Positions 19,293 to 33,300 of a stretch of 64,000 bases of DNA are shown here, in pieces. Position 1 is the stretch's first letter. Each line of letters begins with the position of its first letter. This stretch comes from Acanthosepion pharaonis (lineage: Eukaryota; Mollusca; Cephalopoda; Sepiida; Sepiidae), in NCBI GenBank assembly GCA_903632075.3, contig CAHIKZ030003338.1, positions 248,001 to 312,000 on the forward strand, read 5' to 3'. The notes under the pieces were generated by a model. It had not been told where the DNA came from. It saw nothing but the letters and a program-made list of their open reading frames with translations, and ran no database searches. The position numbers were made by a program, and so were the translations under genes.

Positions 19293-19690
19293 ATTAAATT
19301 AGGAATATGAATGTCTTTAAGCCTGAGAGGTTAGAATATTTACTTGTCATCATTTTGAAAGAGAAACTTTTAAGACTATAAATTAGAATATAGTTAGAAT
19401 ATAGGAAGCCTTTTAAAGTGTCTTTACTTGCATCAGAGAGAGACTATAAATTAGAACATAGGAAGCAAAAGTGTCTTTAAATTGCATCAGAGAATATTTT
19501 AAATTAGAATATAGGAAGCCTGCCAAGTAAATATGTCTTTACTTGCATCAGAGAGAGACTATAAATTAGAATTTATAGGAAACCATGCAAGTGTTTTTGT
19601 CTTTAGAGAGAGAGACCATAAATTGCATCAGAGTCTGAGTGTCTTTACTAAATCAGATAGTTTTATAAATTAGAATAAGCCTGAGTGTCT
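19293..19690. repeat. Spacer S4, mosaic with satellite words
   Basis: Spacer words in order are AATATGAATGTCTTTA at 19303, CATTTTGAAAGAGAAACTTT at 19351, CCTGCCAAGTAAATATG near 19519 and GCAAGTGTTTTTGTC near 19588. Near-complete satellite units lie between them. Total length is shorter than S1. Confidence 0.6.
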
Positions 19691-21292
19691 TTACTTCTTT
19701 ATTTAAGAGAGACTATAAATTAGAATATAGGAAGCCTGAGTGTCTACAACTTAAATCAGAGAGAGACTATAAATTAGAATATAGGGACTTGCATCAGAGA
19801 GACTATAAATTAGAATATAGGAAGCCTGAGTGAGTGTCTTTTACTTGCATCAGAGAGAGAGACTATAAATTAGAATATAGGAAGCCTGAGGGTTTTTTAC
19901 TTGCATCAGAGAGACTATAAATTAGAATATAGGAAGCCTGAGTGTCTTTACTTGCATCAGAGAGAGACTATAAATTAGAATATAGGAAGCCTGAGGGTCT
20001 TTACTTGCATCAGAGAGAGACTATAAATTAGAATATAGGAAGCCTGGGTGTCTTTACTTGCATCAGAGAGAGAGACTATAAATTAGAATATAGGAAGCCT
20101 GAGTGTCTTTACTTGCATCAGAGAGAGACTATAAATTAGAATATAGGAAGCCTGAGTGTCTTTACTTGCATCAGAGAGAGACTATAAATTAGAATATAGG
20201 AAGCCTGAGTGTCTTTACTTGCATCAGAGAGAGAGAGGAACTATAAATCAGAGAGAGACTATAAATTAGAATAGGAAGCCTGAGTGTCTTTCTTGCATCA
20301 GAGAGACTATAAATTAGAATATAGGAAGCCAGTGTCTTTACTTGCATCAGAGAGAGACTATAAATTAGAATATAGGAAGCCTGAGTGTCTTTACTTGCAT
20401 CAGAGAGAGAGACTATAAATTAGAATATAGGAAGCCTGAGTGTCTTTACTTGCATCAGAGAGAGAGACTATAAATTAGAATATAGGAAGCCTGAGGTGTC
20501 TTTCTTGCATCAGAGAGAGACTATAAATTAGAAATATAGGAAGCCTGAGTGTCTTTACTTGCATCAGAGAGAGAGACTATAAATTAGAATATAGGAAGCC
20601 TGAGTAGAATATAGGAAGCCTAGGGTCTTTACTTGCATTTTACTATAGAATCAGAGAGAGAGACTATAAATTAGAATATAGGAAGCCTGAGTGTCTTTAC
20701 TTGCATCAGAGAGAGACTATAAATTAGAATATAGGAAGCCTGAGTGTCTTTACTTGCATCAGAGAGAGAGAGAGACTATAAATTAGAATATAGGAAGCCT
20801 GAGTGTCTTTACTTGCATCAGAGAGAGACTATAAATTAGAATATAGGAAGCCTGAGTGTCTTTTACCATCAGAGAGAGAGACTATAAATTGAATATAGGA
20901 AGCCTTGTCTTTACTTGCATCAGAGAGAGAGACTATAAATTAGAATATAGGAAGCCTGAGTGTCTTTACTTGCATCAGAGAGAGACTATAAATTAGAATA
21001 TAGGAAGCCTGAGTGTCTTTACTTGCATCAGAGACTATAAATTAGAGAGAGACTATAAATTAAGAATATAGGAAGCCTGAGTGTCTTTACTTGCATCAGA
21101 GAGAGACTATAAATTAGAATATAGGAAGCCTGAGTGTCTTTACTTGCATCAGAGAGAGACTATAAATTAGAATATCTTTGAGGGTCTTTACTTGCATCAG
21201 AGAGAGAGACTATAAATTAGAATATAGGAAGCCTGAGTGTCTTTACTTGCATCAGAGAGAGACTATAAATTAGAATATAGGAAGCCTGAAGT
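19691..21292. repeat. Satellite block 4
   Basis: Units of 53-57 bp with occasional truncations. It closes at a minimal spacer relic, GTCTTTACCTGGTGATTTTC, at 21291-21310. Confidence 0.8.
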
Positions 21293-21330
21293 CTTTACCT
21301 GGTGATTTTCAGAGAGAGTGTCTTTAGTGT

Positions 21331-24300
21331 TTTGCATCAGAGAAAAGACTATAAATTAGAATACAGGAAGCCTGAGTTTTGTCTTTTACTTGCATCAGAG
21401 AGAGACTATAAATTAGAATATAGGAAGCCTGAGTGTCTTTACTTGCATCAGAGAGAGACTATAAATTAGAATATAGGAAGCCTGAGTGTCTTTACTTGCA
21501 TCAGAGAGAGACTATAAATTAGAATATAGGAAGCCTGAGGGTCTTTACTTGTCAGAGAGAGATTATATATAAATTAGAATATAGGAAGCCTTGTATTTTA
21601 CTTCATCAGAGAGAGAGACTATAAATTAGAATATAGGAAGCCTGAGTGTCTTTACTTGCATCAGAGAGAGACTATAAATTAGAATATAGGAAGCCTGAGT
21701 GTCCTTGCATCAGAGAGAGAGACTATAAATTAGAATATAGGAAGCCTGAGTGTCTTTACTTGCATCAGAGAGACTATAAATTAGAATATAGGAAGCCTGA
21801 GTGTCTTTACTTGCATCAGAGAGACTATAAATTAGAGGAACTATAAGAGACTATAAATTAGAATATAGGAAGCCTGAGTGTCTTTACTTGCATCAGAGAG
21901 AGACTATAAATTAGAATAGAGGAAGCCTGAGTGTCTTTACTTGCATCAGAGAGAGACTGTAAATTAGAATATAGGAAGCCCGAGTGTCTTTACTTGCATC
22001 AGAGAGACTATAAATTAGAATATAGGAAGCCTGAGTGTCTTTACTTGCATCAGAGAGAGAGACTATAAATTAGAATATAGGAAGCCTGAGGGTCTTTACT
22101 TGCATCAGAGAGAGACTATAAATTAGAATATAGGAAGCCTATAAATTGTCTTTACTTGCATCAGAGAGAGACTATAAATTAGAATATAGGAAGCCTGAGT
22201 GTCTTTACTTGCATCAGAGAGAGACTATAAATTAGAATATAGGAAGCCTGAGTGTCTTTACTTGCATCAGAGAGAGACTATAAATTAGAATATAGGAAGC
22301 CTGAGTGTCTTTACTTGCATCAGAGAGAGACTGTAAATTAGAATATAGGAAGCCCGAGTGTCTTTACTTGCATCAGTGAGACTATAAATTAGAATATAGG
22401 AAGCCTGAGTGTCTTTACTTGCATCAGAGAGAGAGACTATAAATTAGAATATAGGAACCTGAGTGTTTTTACTTGCATCAGAGAGAGAGAGACTATAAAT
22501 TAGAATATAGGAAGCCTGGTTGTCTTTACTTGCATCAGAGAGAGACTATAAATTAGAATATAGGAAGCCTGAGTGTCTTTACTTGTATCAGAAAGAGAGA
22601 CTATAAAATTAGAATATAGGAAGCCTGATGTCTTTACTTGCATCAGAGGGAGACTATAAATTAGAATATAGCCTGGAGTCTTTATATAGAATTATAAAAG
22701 CCTGAGTGTCTTTACTTGCATCAGAGAGAGAGACTATAAATTAGAATATAGGAAGCCTGAGTGTCTTTACTTGCATCAGAGAGAGAGAGAGAAGACTATA
22801 AATTAGAATATAGGAAGCCTGGTGTGTCTTTGCATCAGAGAGAGACTATAAATTAGAATATAGGAAGCCTGAGTGTCTTTACTTACATCAGAGAGAGAGA
22901 CTATAAATTAGAATATGGGAAGCCTGAGTGTCTTTACTTGCATCAGAGAGAGACTATAAATTAGAATATAGGAAGCCTGAGTGTCTTTACTTGCATCAGA
23001 GAGAGAGACTATAAATTAGAATATAGGAAGCCCTGAGTGTCTTTACTTGCATCAGAGAGAGAGACTATAAATTAGAATATAGGAAGCCTGGTGTCTTTAC
23101 TTGCATCAGAGAGAGAGACTATAAATTAGAATATAGGAAGCCTGAGTGTCTTTTACTTGCATCAGAGAGAGACTATAAATTAGAATATAGGAAAGCATCA
23201 GAGAGAGACTACTTGCATCTGAGTGTCTTTACTTGCATCAGAGAGACTATAAATTAGGAATATAGGAAGCCTGAGTGTCTTTACTTGCATCAGAGAGAGA
23301 CTATAAATTAGAATATAGGAAGCCTGAGTGTCTTACTTGCATCAGAGAGAGAGACTATAAATTAGAATATGGGAAGCCTGGAGTGTCTTTACTTGCATCA
23401 GAGAGTTATAAATTAGAATATAGGAAGCCTGAGTGTCTTTACTTGCATCAGAGAGAGAGACTATAAATTAGAATATAGGAAGCCTGAGTGTCTTTTCTTG
23501 CATCAGAGAGAGATATATAAATAGAAATATAGGAAGCCTGAGTGTCTTTACTTGCATCAGAGAGAGACTATAAATTAGAATATAGGAAGCCTGAGTGTCT
23601 TTACTTGCATCAGAGAGAGAGATGTAAATTAGAATTGCATCACTTGAGAGAGACTATAAATTAGAATATAGGAAGCCTGAGTGTGTCTTTAGCATCAGAG
23701 AGGACTATAAATTAGAATATAGGGAAGCCTGAGTGTCTTTACTTGCATCAGAGAGAGAGAGAGACTATAAATTAGAATATAGGAAGCCCTGAGTGTCTTT
23801 ACTTGCATCAGAGAGAGACTATAAATTAGAATATAGGAAGCCTGAGTGTCTTTACTTGCATCAGAGAAGAGACTATAAATTAGAATATAGGAAGCCTGAG
23901 TGTCTTTACTTGCATCAGAGAGAGAGACTATAAATTAGAATATAGGAAGCCTGAGTGTTTTTACTTGCATCAGAGAGAGAGACTATAAATTAGAATATAG
24001 GAAGCCTCTGGTCTTTACTTGCATCAGAGAGAGACTATAAATTAGAATATAGGAAGCCTGGAGTGTCTTTACTTGCATCAGAGAGAAGACTATAAATTAG
24101 AAATATAGGAAGCCTGAGTGTCTTTTACTTGCATCAGAGAGAGACTATAAATTAGAATATAGGAAGCCTGAGTGTCTTTACTTGCATCAGAGAGAGAGAC
24201 TATAAATTAGAATATAGGAAGCCTGAGTGTCTTTACTGGCATGCTATAAATTAGAATAGAGAGAGATTTATAAACTATTAAAGAATGGAGGAAGCCTGAG

Positions 24301-27300
24301 TGTCTTTACTTGCATCAGAGAGAGGACTATAAATTAGAATATAGGAAGCCTGAGTGTCTTTACTTGCATCAGAGAGAGACTATAAATTAGAATATAGGAA
24401 GCCTGAGTGTCTTTACTTGCATCAAGAGAGAGAGACTATAAATTAGAATATAGGACTTGCATCAGAGAGAGACTATAAATTAGAATATACAGGAGGTTGG
24501 TACTTGCATCAGAGAGAGACTATAAATTAGAATATAGGAAGCCTGAGTGTCTTTACTTGCATCAGAGAGAGAGAGACTATAAATTAGAATATAGGAAGCC
24601 TGAGTGTCTTTACTTGCATCAGAGAGAGAGAGACTATAAATTAGAATATAGGAAGCCTGAGTGTCTTTACTTGCATCAGAGAGAGAGACTATAAATTAGA
24701 ATATAGGGAGCCTGAGTGTCCTTGCATCAGAGAGAGACTATAAATTAGAATATAGGAAGCCTGAGGTGTCTTTACTTGCATCAGAGAGACTATAAATTAG
24801 AATATAGGAAGCCTGAGTGTCTTTTACTTGCATCAGAGAGAGAGACTATAAATTAGAATATAGGAAGCCTGAGTGTCTTTACTGGCATCAGAGAGAGAGA
24901 GACTATAAATTAGAATATAGGAAGCCTGAGTGTCTTTTACTTGCATCAGAGAGAGAGACTATAAATTAGAATATAGGAAGCCTGAGTGTCTTTACTTGCA
25001 TCAGAGAGAGAGACTATAAATTAGAATATAGGAAGCCTGAGTGTCTTTACTTGCATCAGAGAGAGACTATAAATTAGAATATAGGAAGCCTGAGTGTCTT
25101 TACTTGCATTCAGAATATAGAGAGACTATAAATAGGGAAGAATATAGGAAGCCTGAGTGTCTTTTACTTGCATCAGAGAGAGAGACTATAAATTAGAATA
25201 TAGGAAGAACTTGCATCAGAGAGACTATAAATTAGAATATAGGAAGCCTGTCTTTACTTGCATCAGAGAGAGAGACTATAAATTAGAATATAGGAAGCCT
25301 GAGTGTCTTTACTTGCATCAGAGAGACTATAAATTAGAACATAGGAAGCCTGAGTGTGTCTTTACTTGCATCAGAGAGAGACTATAAATTAGAAATATAG
25401 TGTCTTTACTTGCATCAGAGAGAGACAATAAATTAGAATATGGAAGCCTGAGGTAATGTTTTACTTGCATCAGAGAGAGACTATAAAATTAGAATATAGG
25501 AAGCCTGAGTGTCTTTACTTGCATCAGAGAGAGACTATAAATTAGAATATAGGAAGCCTGAGGGTCTTTACTTGCATCAGAGAGAGACTATAAATTAGAA
25601 TATAGGAAGCCTGAGTGTCTTTACTTGCATCAGAGAGAGACTATAAATTAGAATATAGGAAGCCTGATAGGAAGCCTGTCTTTACTTGCATCAGAGAGGA
25701 GACTATAAATTAGGAGAATATAGGAAGCCTGAGTGTCTTTACTTGCATCAGAGAGAGACTATAAATTAGAATAGAGGGGCCTCCGAGGTCTTTCTTGCAT
25801 CAGAGAGACTATAAATTAGAATAGGAAGCCTGAGTGTCTTTACTTACATCAGAGAGAGAGAGAGACTATAAATTAGAATATAGGAAGCCTGGAGTGTCTT
25901 ACTTGCACAGAGAGAGATTATAAATTAGAATATAGGAAGCCTGAGTGTCTTTACTTACATCAGAGAGAGACTATAAATTAGAATATAGGAAGCCTGAGTG
26001 TCTTTACTTGCATCAGAGAGAGACTATAAATAGAATATAGGAAGCCTGTGTGTCTTTACTTGCATCAGAGAGAGAGAGACTATAAATTAGGAATATAGGA
26101 AGCCTGAGTGTCTTTACTTGCATCAGAGAGAGAGAGACTATAAATTAGAATATAGGAAGCCTGAGGGTCTTTTACTTGCATCAGAGAGAGACTATAAATT
26201 AGAATATAGGAAGCCTGAGTGTCTTTACTTGCATCAGAGAGAGACTATAAATTAGAATATAGGAAGCCTGAGTGTCTTTACTTGCATCAGGAGAGAGAGA
26301 GACTATAAATTAGAATATAGGAAGCCTGAGTGTCTTTTACTTGCATCAGAGAGACTAGAGATAAAATAGAATATAAATTAGGGATTTATCAGAGAGAGAG
26401 ACCTGAAACCTGGGTCTTTACTTGCATCAGAGAGAGACTATAAATTAGAATATAGGAAGCCTGAGTGTCTTTACATCAGAGAGAGCATAAATTAGAATAT
26501 AGGAAGCCTGAGGGTCTTTACTTGCATCAGAGAGAGACTATAAATTAGAATATAGGAAGCCCTGAGTGTCTTTACTTGCATCAGAGAGAGACTATAAATT
26601 AGAATATAGGAAGCCTGAGTGTCTTTAATTTGCATCAGAGAGAGAGACTATAAATTAGAATATAGGAAGCCTGAGTGTCTTTACTTGCATCAGAAAGAGA
26701 CTATACAGAGAGAGACTATAAATTAGAATATAGGGAAGTTTGAGCGTCTTTTACTTGCAAGAGAGAGAGACTATAAATTAGAATATAGGAAGCCTGAGTG
26801 TCTTTACTTGCATCAGAGAGAGACTATAATTAGAATAGAGGGAAGCCTGAGTGTCTTTACTTGCATCAGAGAGAGACTATAAATTAGAATATAGGAAGCC
26901 TGAGTGTCTTTACTTGCATCAGAGAGAGAGATTATAAATTAGAATATAGGAAGCCTGAGTGTCTTTACTTGCATCAGAGAGAGACTATAAATTAGAATAT
27001 AGGAAGCCTGAGGGTCTTTACTTGCATCAGAGAGAGAGAGAGACTATAAATTAGGGAATATAGGAAGCCTGGGAGTCTGTCTTTACTTGCATCAGAGAGA
27101 GGGACTATAAATTAGAATATAGGAAGCCAGTGTCTTTACTTCATGAGAGAGACTATAAATTAGAATATAGGAAGCCTGAGAGTCTTTTACTTGCATCAGA
27201 GAGAGAGAGACTATAAATTAGAATATAGGAAGCCTGAGTGTCTTTACTTGCATCAGAGAGATAAATTAGAATTTAGAAAATAAACTTGCATCAGAGAGAG

Positions 27301-30300
27301 ACTATAAATTAAATATAGGAAGCCTGAGTGTCTTTACTTGCATCAGAAAGAGACTATAAATTAGAATATAGGAAGCCTGAGTGTCTTTACTTGCATCAGA
27401 GAGAGAGAGACTATAAAATAGAATATAGGAAGCCTGAGTGTCTTTACTTGCATCAGAGAGAGACTATAAATTAGAATATAGGAAGCCTGAGTGTCTTTAC
27501 TTGCATCAGAGACAGAGACTATAAATTAGAATATAGGGAAGCCTGAGTGTCTTTACTTGCATCAGAGAGAGACTATAAATTAGAATATAGGAAGCCTGAG
27601 TGTCTTTACTTGCATCAGAGAGAGACTATAAATTAGAATATAGGAAGCCTGGAGTGTCTTTACTTGCATCAGAGAGACTATAAATTAGAATATAGGAAGC
27701 CTGAGGTGTCTTTACTTGCATCAGAGAGAGAGACTATAAATTAGAAATAGGAAGCCTGAGTGTCTTTACTTGCATCAGAGAGAGACTATAAATTAGAATA
27801 TAGGAAGCCTGGAGAGTCTTTTACTTGCATCAGAGAGACTACTAAATTAGGGCCTGAATACATAGGGACTATAAATTAGCCTGAGCCTGAGTCTTTACTT
27901 GCATCAGAGAGAGAGAGACTATAAATTAGAATATAGGAAGCCTGAGTGTCTTTACTTGCATCAGAGAGAGAGAGACTATAAATTAGAATATAGGAAGCCT
28001 GAGACTATAAATTGTATCTTTCTTTGCATCAGAGAGAGACTATAAATTAGAATATAGGAAGCCTGAGTCTTTACTTGCATCAGAGAGAGAGACTATAAAT
28101 TAGAATATAGGAAGCCTGAGTGTCTTTACTTGCATCAGAGAGAGAGACTATAAATTAGAATATAGGAAGCCTGAGTGTCTTTACTTGCATCAGAGAGAGA
28201 CTATAAATATAAAAATATAGGAAGCCTGAGTGTCTTTACTTGCATCAGAGAGAGACTATAAATTAGAATATAGGAAGCCTGAGTGTCTTTACTTGCATCA
28301 GAGAGAGAGACTATAAATTAGAAATATAGGAAGCCTGAGTGTCTTTACTTGCATCAGAGAGAGACTATAAATTAGAATATAGGAAGCCTGGAGTGTCTTT
28401 ACTTGCATCAGAGAGAGACTATAAATTAGAATATAGGAAGCCTGAGGTCTTTACTTGTATCAGAGAGAGACTATAAAATAGAATATAGGAAGCCTGAGTG
28501 TCTTTACTTGCATGGGGAGAGAGAGACTATAAATTAGAATATAGGAAGCCTGAGTGTCTTTACTTGCATCAGAGAGAGAGAATAAATTAGAATATAGGAA
28601 GCCCTGAGTGTCTTTACTTGCATCAGAGAGAGAGAGAGACTATAAATTAGAATATAGGAAGCCTGAGTGTCTTCTTTTGCATCAGAGAGACTATAAATTA
28701 GAATATAGGAAGCCTGGTGTCTTTACTTGCATCAGAGAGAGAGAGAGACTATAAAATTAGAATATAGGAAGCCTGAGTGTCTTTTACTTGCATCAGAGAG
28801 AGACTATGAATTAGAATATAGGAAGCCTGAGTGTCTTTACTTGCATCAGAGAGAGACTATAAATTAGAATATAGGAAGCCTGAGAGTGTCTTTACTTGCA
28901 TGAGAGAGAGAGACTATAAAATTAGAATATAGGAAGCCTGAGTGTCTTTACTTGCATCAGAGAGAGACTATAAATTAGAATATAGGAAGCCTGAGTGTCT
29001 TTTTACTTGCATCAGAGAGAGACTATAAATTAGGAATATAGGAAGCCTGAGTGTCTTTACTTGCATCCTATAAATTAAGATATGAGTGTCTTTACTTGCA
29101 TCAGAGAGAGAGATTTATAAATTAGAATATAGGGAAGCCTGAGTGTCTTTACTTGCATCAGAGAGAGAGAGACTATAAATTAGAATATAGGAAGCCTGAG
29201 TGTCTTTACTTGCATCAGAGAGAGACTATAAATTAGAAATATATGGAAGCCTGAGTGTGTTTTACTTGCATCAGAGAGAGACTATAAATTAGAATATAGG
29301 AAGCCTGAGTGTCTTTACTTGCATCAGAGAGAGAGACTATAAATTAGAATATAGGGAAGAAGTGCCTGCATCAGAGAGTAAATTAGAATATAGGAAGCCT
29401 GATCTTTAGAGAGAGAGAGACTATAAATTAGAATATAGGAAGCCTGAGTGTCTTTTTTACTTGCATCAGAGAGAGACTATAAATTAGAATAAGGAAGCCT
29501 GAGTGTCTTTACTTGCATCAGAGAGAGAGACTACAAAATTAGAATATAGGAAGCCTGGAGTGTCTTTACTTGCATCAGAGAGAGAGAGACTATAAAATAG
29601 GAATATAGAAGGGAAGCCTGAGGGTCTTTACTTGCATCAGAGAGAGACTATAAATTAGAATATAGGAAGCCTGAGTGTCTTTACTTGCATCAGAGAGAGA
29701 CTATAAATTAGAATATAGGAAGCCTGAGTGTCTTCATTGCTATAAATTAGAATATCAGATGGGTGCTGCATCAGAGAGAGACAATTAGAATATAGGAAGC
29801 CTGAGTGTCTTTACTTGCATCAGAGAGACTATAAATTAGAAATATAGGAAGCCTGAGGGTCTTTACTTGCATCAGAGAGAGAGATAAATTACAAATATAG
29901 GAATATAGGTTTGAGTGTCTTTACTTGCATCAGAGAGAGACTATAAATTAGAATATAGGAAGCCTGAGGTCTTTACTTGCATCAGAGAGACTATAAATTA
30001 GAATATAGGAAGCCTGAGTGTCTTTACTTGCAGAGATAAATTAGAAATTAGAATATAGGAACTGTCAATTAGAATGAGTGTCTTTACTTGCATCAGAGAG
30101 AGAGAGATTACTAAAAAATAGAATATAGGAAGCCTGAGTGTCTCTTTACTTGCATCAGAGAGAGACTATAAATTAGAATATAGGAAGCCTGAGTGTCTTT
30201 ACTTGCATCAGAGAGAGAGACTATAAATTAGAATATAGGAAGCCTGAGTGTGTCTTTACTTGCATCAGAGAGACTATAAATTAGAGAAGCCTGAGAGACT

Positions 30301-33300
30301 ACTTGCATCAATTAGAATAGAAGGAAGCCTGGTGTCTTTACTTGCATCAGAGACTATAACTTAGAATATGAGAGAGTGTCTTTACTTGCATCAGAGAGAG
30401 ACTGTAATTAGATATAGGAAGCCTGAGTGTCTTTACTTGCATCAGAGAGAGAGAGACTATAAGAATTAGAATAGAGGGAAGCCTGAGTGTCTTTACTTGC
30501 ATCAGAGAGAGAGACTATAAATTAGAATATAGGAAGCCCGGTGTCTTTACTTGCATCAGAGAGACTATAAATTAGAATATAGGAAGCCTGAGTGTCTTTA
30601 CTTGCATCTATAAATTAGAATATAGGAAGCCTGAGAGAGACTATAAATTAGAATATAGGAAGCCTGAGTGTCTTTACTTGCATCAGAGAGAGACTATAAA
30701 TTAGAATATATAGGAAGCCTGAGGGGTCTTTACTTGCATCAGAGAGAGAGACTATAAATTAGAATATAGGAAGCCCTGGGTGTCTTTACTTGCATCAGAG
30801 AGAGACTATAAATTAGAATATGGGAAGCCTGGTGTCTTTACTTGCATCAGAGAGAGACTATAAATTAGGAATATAGGAAGCCTGAGACTATAAATTGTAG
30901 GAAACTTTCTTTACTTGCATCAGAGAGAGACTGTAAATTAGAATATAGGAAGCCCGAGTGTCTTTACTTGCATCAGAGAGACTATAAATTAGAATATAGG
31001 AAGCCTGAGTGTCTTTACTTGCATCAGAGAGAGAGACTATAAATTAGAATATAGGAAGCCTGAGTGTCTTTACTTGCATCAGAGAGAGAGACTATAAATT
31101 AGAATATAGGAAGCCTGAGTGTCTTTACTTGCATCAGAGAGAGACTATAAATTAGAATATAGGAAGCCTGAGTGTCTTTACTTGCATCAGAGAGAGACTA
31201 TAAATTAGAATATAGGAAGCCTGAGGTGTCTTTATTTGGCATCAGAGAGAGACTATAAATTAGAATATAGGAAGCCTGAGTGTCTTTACTTGCATCAGAG
31301 AGACTATAAATTAGAATAGAATAGTCTTTCTTTGCATCAGAGAGAGAGAGACTAGAAATAGGAAGCCTAGTGTCTTTACTTGCATCAGAGAGAACTATAA
31401 ATTAGAATATGGAAGTCTGAGTGTCTTTACTTGCATCAGAGAGAGACTATAAATCTTGCATCAGAGAGAGAACTGTATAGAATATTAGAACTTATAGGAA
31501 GCCTAGGAGTGTCTTTACTTGCATCAGAGAGAGACTATAAATTAGAATATAGGAAGCCTGAGGTCTTTACTTGCATCAGAGAGAGACTATAAATTAGAAA
31601 TATAGGAAGCCTGAGGTCTTTACTTGCATCAGAGAGAGATTATAAATTAGAATATAGGAAGCCTGAGTGTCTTTACTTGCTATAAATTAGAATATCAGCA
31701 CATCAGAGAGAGAGACTATAAATTAGAATATAGGAAGCCTGAGTGTCTTTACTTGCATCAGAGAGAGACTATAAATTAGAATGTAGGAAGCCTGAGAGTC
31801 TTTATTTGTCTTTACTTTGCATCCAGAGAGAGACTATAAATTAGAATAGAGGAAGCCTGAGTGTCTTTACTTGCATCAGAGAGAGACTATAAATTAGAAT
31901 ATAGGAAGCCTGAGGTGCCTTTACTTGCATCAGAGAGAGACTATAAATTAGAATATAGGAAGCCTGAGTGTCTTTACTTGCATCAGAGAGAGACTAAATT
32001 AGAATATAGGAAGCCTGAGAGTCTTCTTGCATCAGAGAGAGACTATAAATTAGAAATATAGGAAGCCTGAGAGTCTTTACTTGCATCAGAGAGAGAGACT
32101 ATAAATTAGAATATAGGAAAGTCTTCTTGCATCAGAGAGAGAAGATTATAAAATGAATATGGGAAGCCTGAGTGTCTTTACTTGCATCAGAGACTATAAA
32201 TTAGAATATAGGAAGCCTGAGTGTCTTTACTTGCATCAGAGAGAGACTATAAATTAGAATATCAAGAGAGAGAGACTATAAATTAGAATATAGGAAGCCT
32301 ATAAATTAGAATATGAGGTGTCTTTACTTGCATCAGAGAGAGAGACTATAAATTAGAATATAGGAAGCCTGAGGGTCTTTTACTAGAATTAGAATATAGG
32401 AAGCCTGAGTGTCTTTACTTGCATCAGAGAGAGACTATAAATTAGAATATAGGAAGCCTGAGGGTCTTTACTTGCATCAGAGAGAGAGACTATAAATTAG
32501 AATATAGGAAGCCTGAGTGTCTTTACTTGCATCAGAGAGAGACTATAAATTAGAATATAGGAAGCCTGAGTGTCTTTACTTGCATCAGAGAGAGACTAAA
32601 TTAGAATATAGAGGTGTCTTTACTTGCATCCAGAGGACTATAAATTAAAAAGCCTATAGGAAGCCTGGTGTCTTTACTTGCATCAGAGAGAGACTATAAA
32701 TTAGAATATAGGAAGCCTGAGTGTCTTTACTTGCATCTATAAATTAGAATATAGGAAGCCTGAGGGTCTTTACTTGCATCAGGACAGACTATAAATTAGA
32801 ATATAGGAAGCCTGAGTGTCTTTACTTGCATCAGAGAGAGAGACTATAAATTAGAATACAGGAAGCCTGAGGGTCTTTACTTGCATCAGAGAGACTATAA
32901 ATTAGAATATAGGAAGCCTGAGTGTCTTTACTTGCATCAGAGAGAGAGACTATAAATTAGAATATGGAAGCCTAGTGTCTTTATTTGCATCAGAGAACTA
33001 TAAATTAGAATATAGGAAGCCTGAGTGTCTTTTACTTGCATCAGAATAGAGAGAGAGACTATAAATTAGAATATGAGTGTCTTTACTTATAGAACTATAA
33101 ATTAGAATGTAAAGCCTGAGTGTCTTTACTTGCATCAGAGAGAGACTATTAATTAGAATATAGGAAGCCTGAGGGTCTTTACTTGCATAGACTATAAATT
33201 AGAATATAAAAGCCTGAGTGTCTTTACTTGCATCAGAAAGAGACTATAAATTAGAATATAGGAAGCCTGAGTGTCTTTACTTGCATCAGAGAGAGAGACT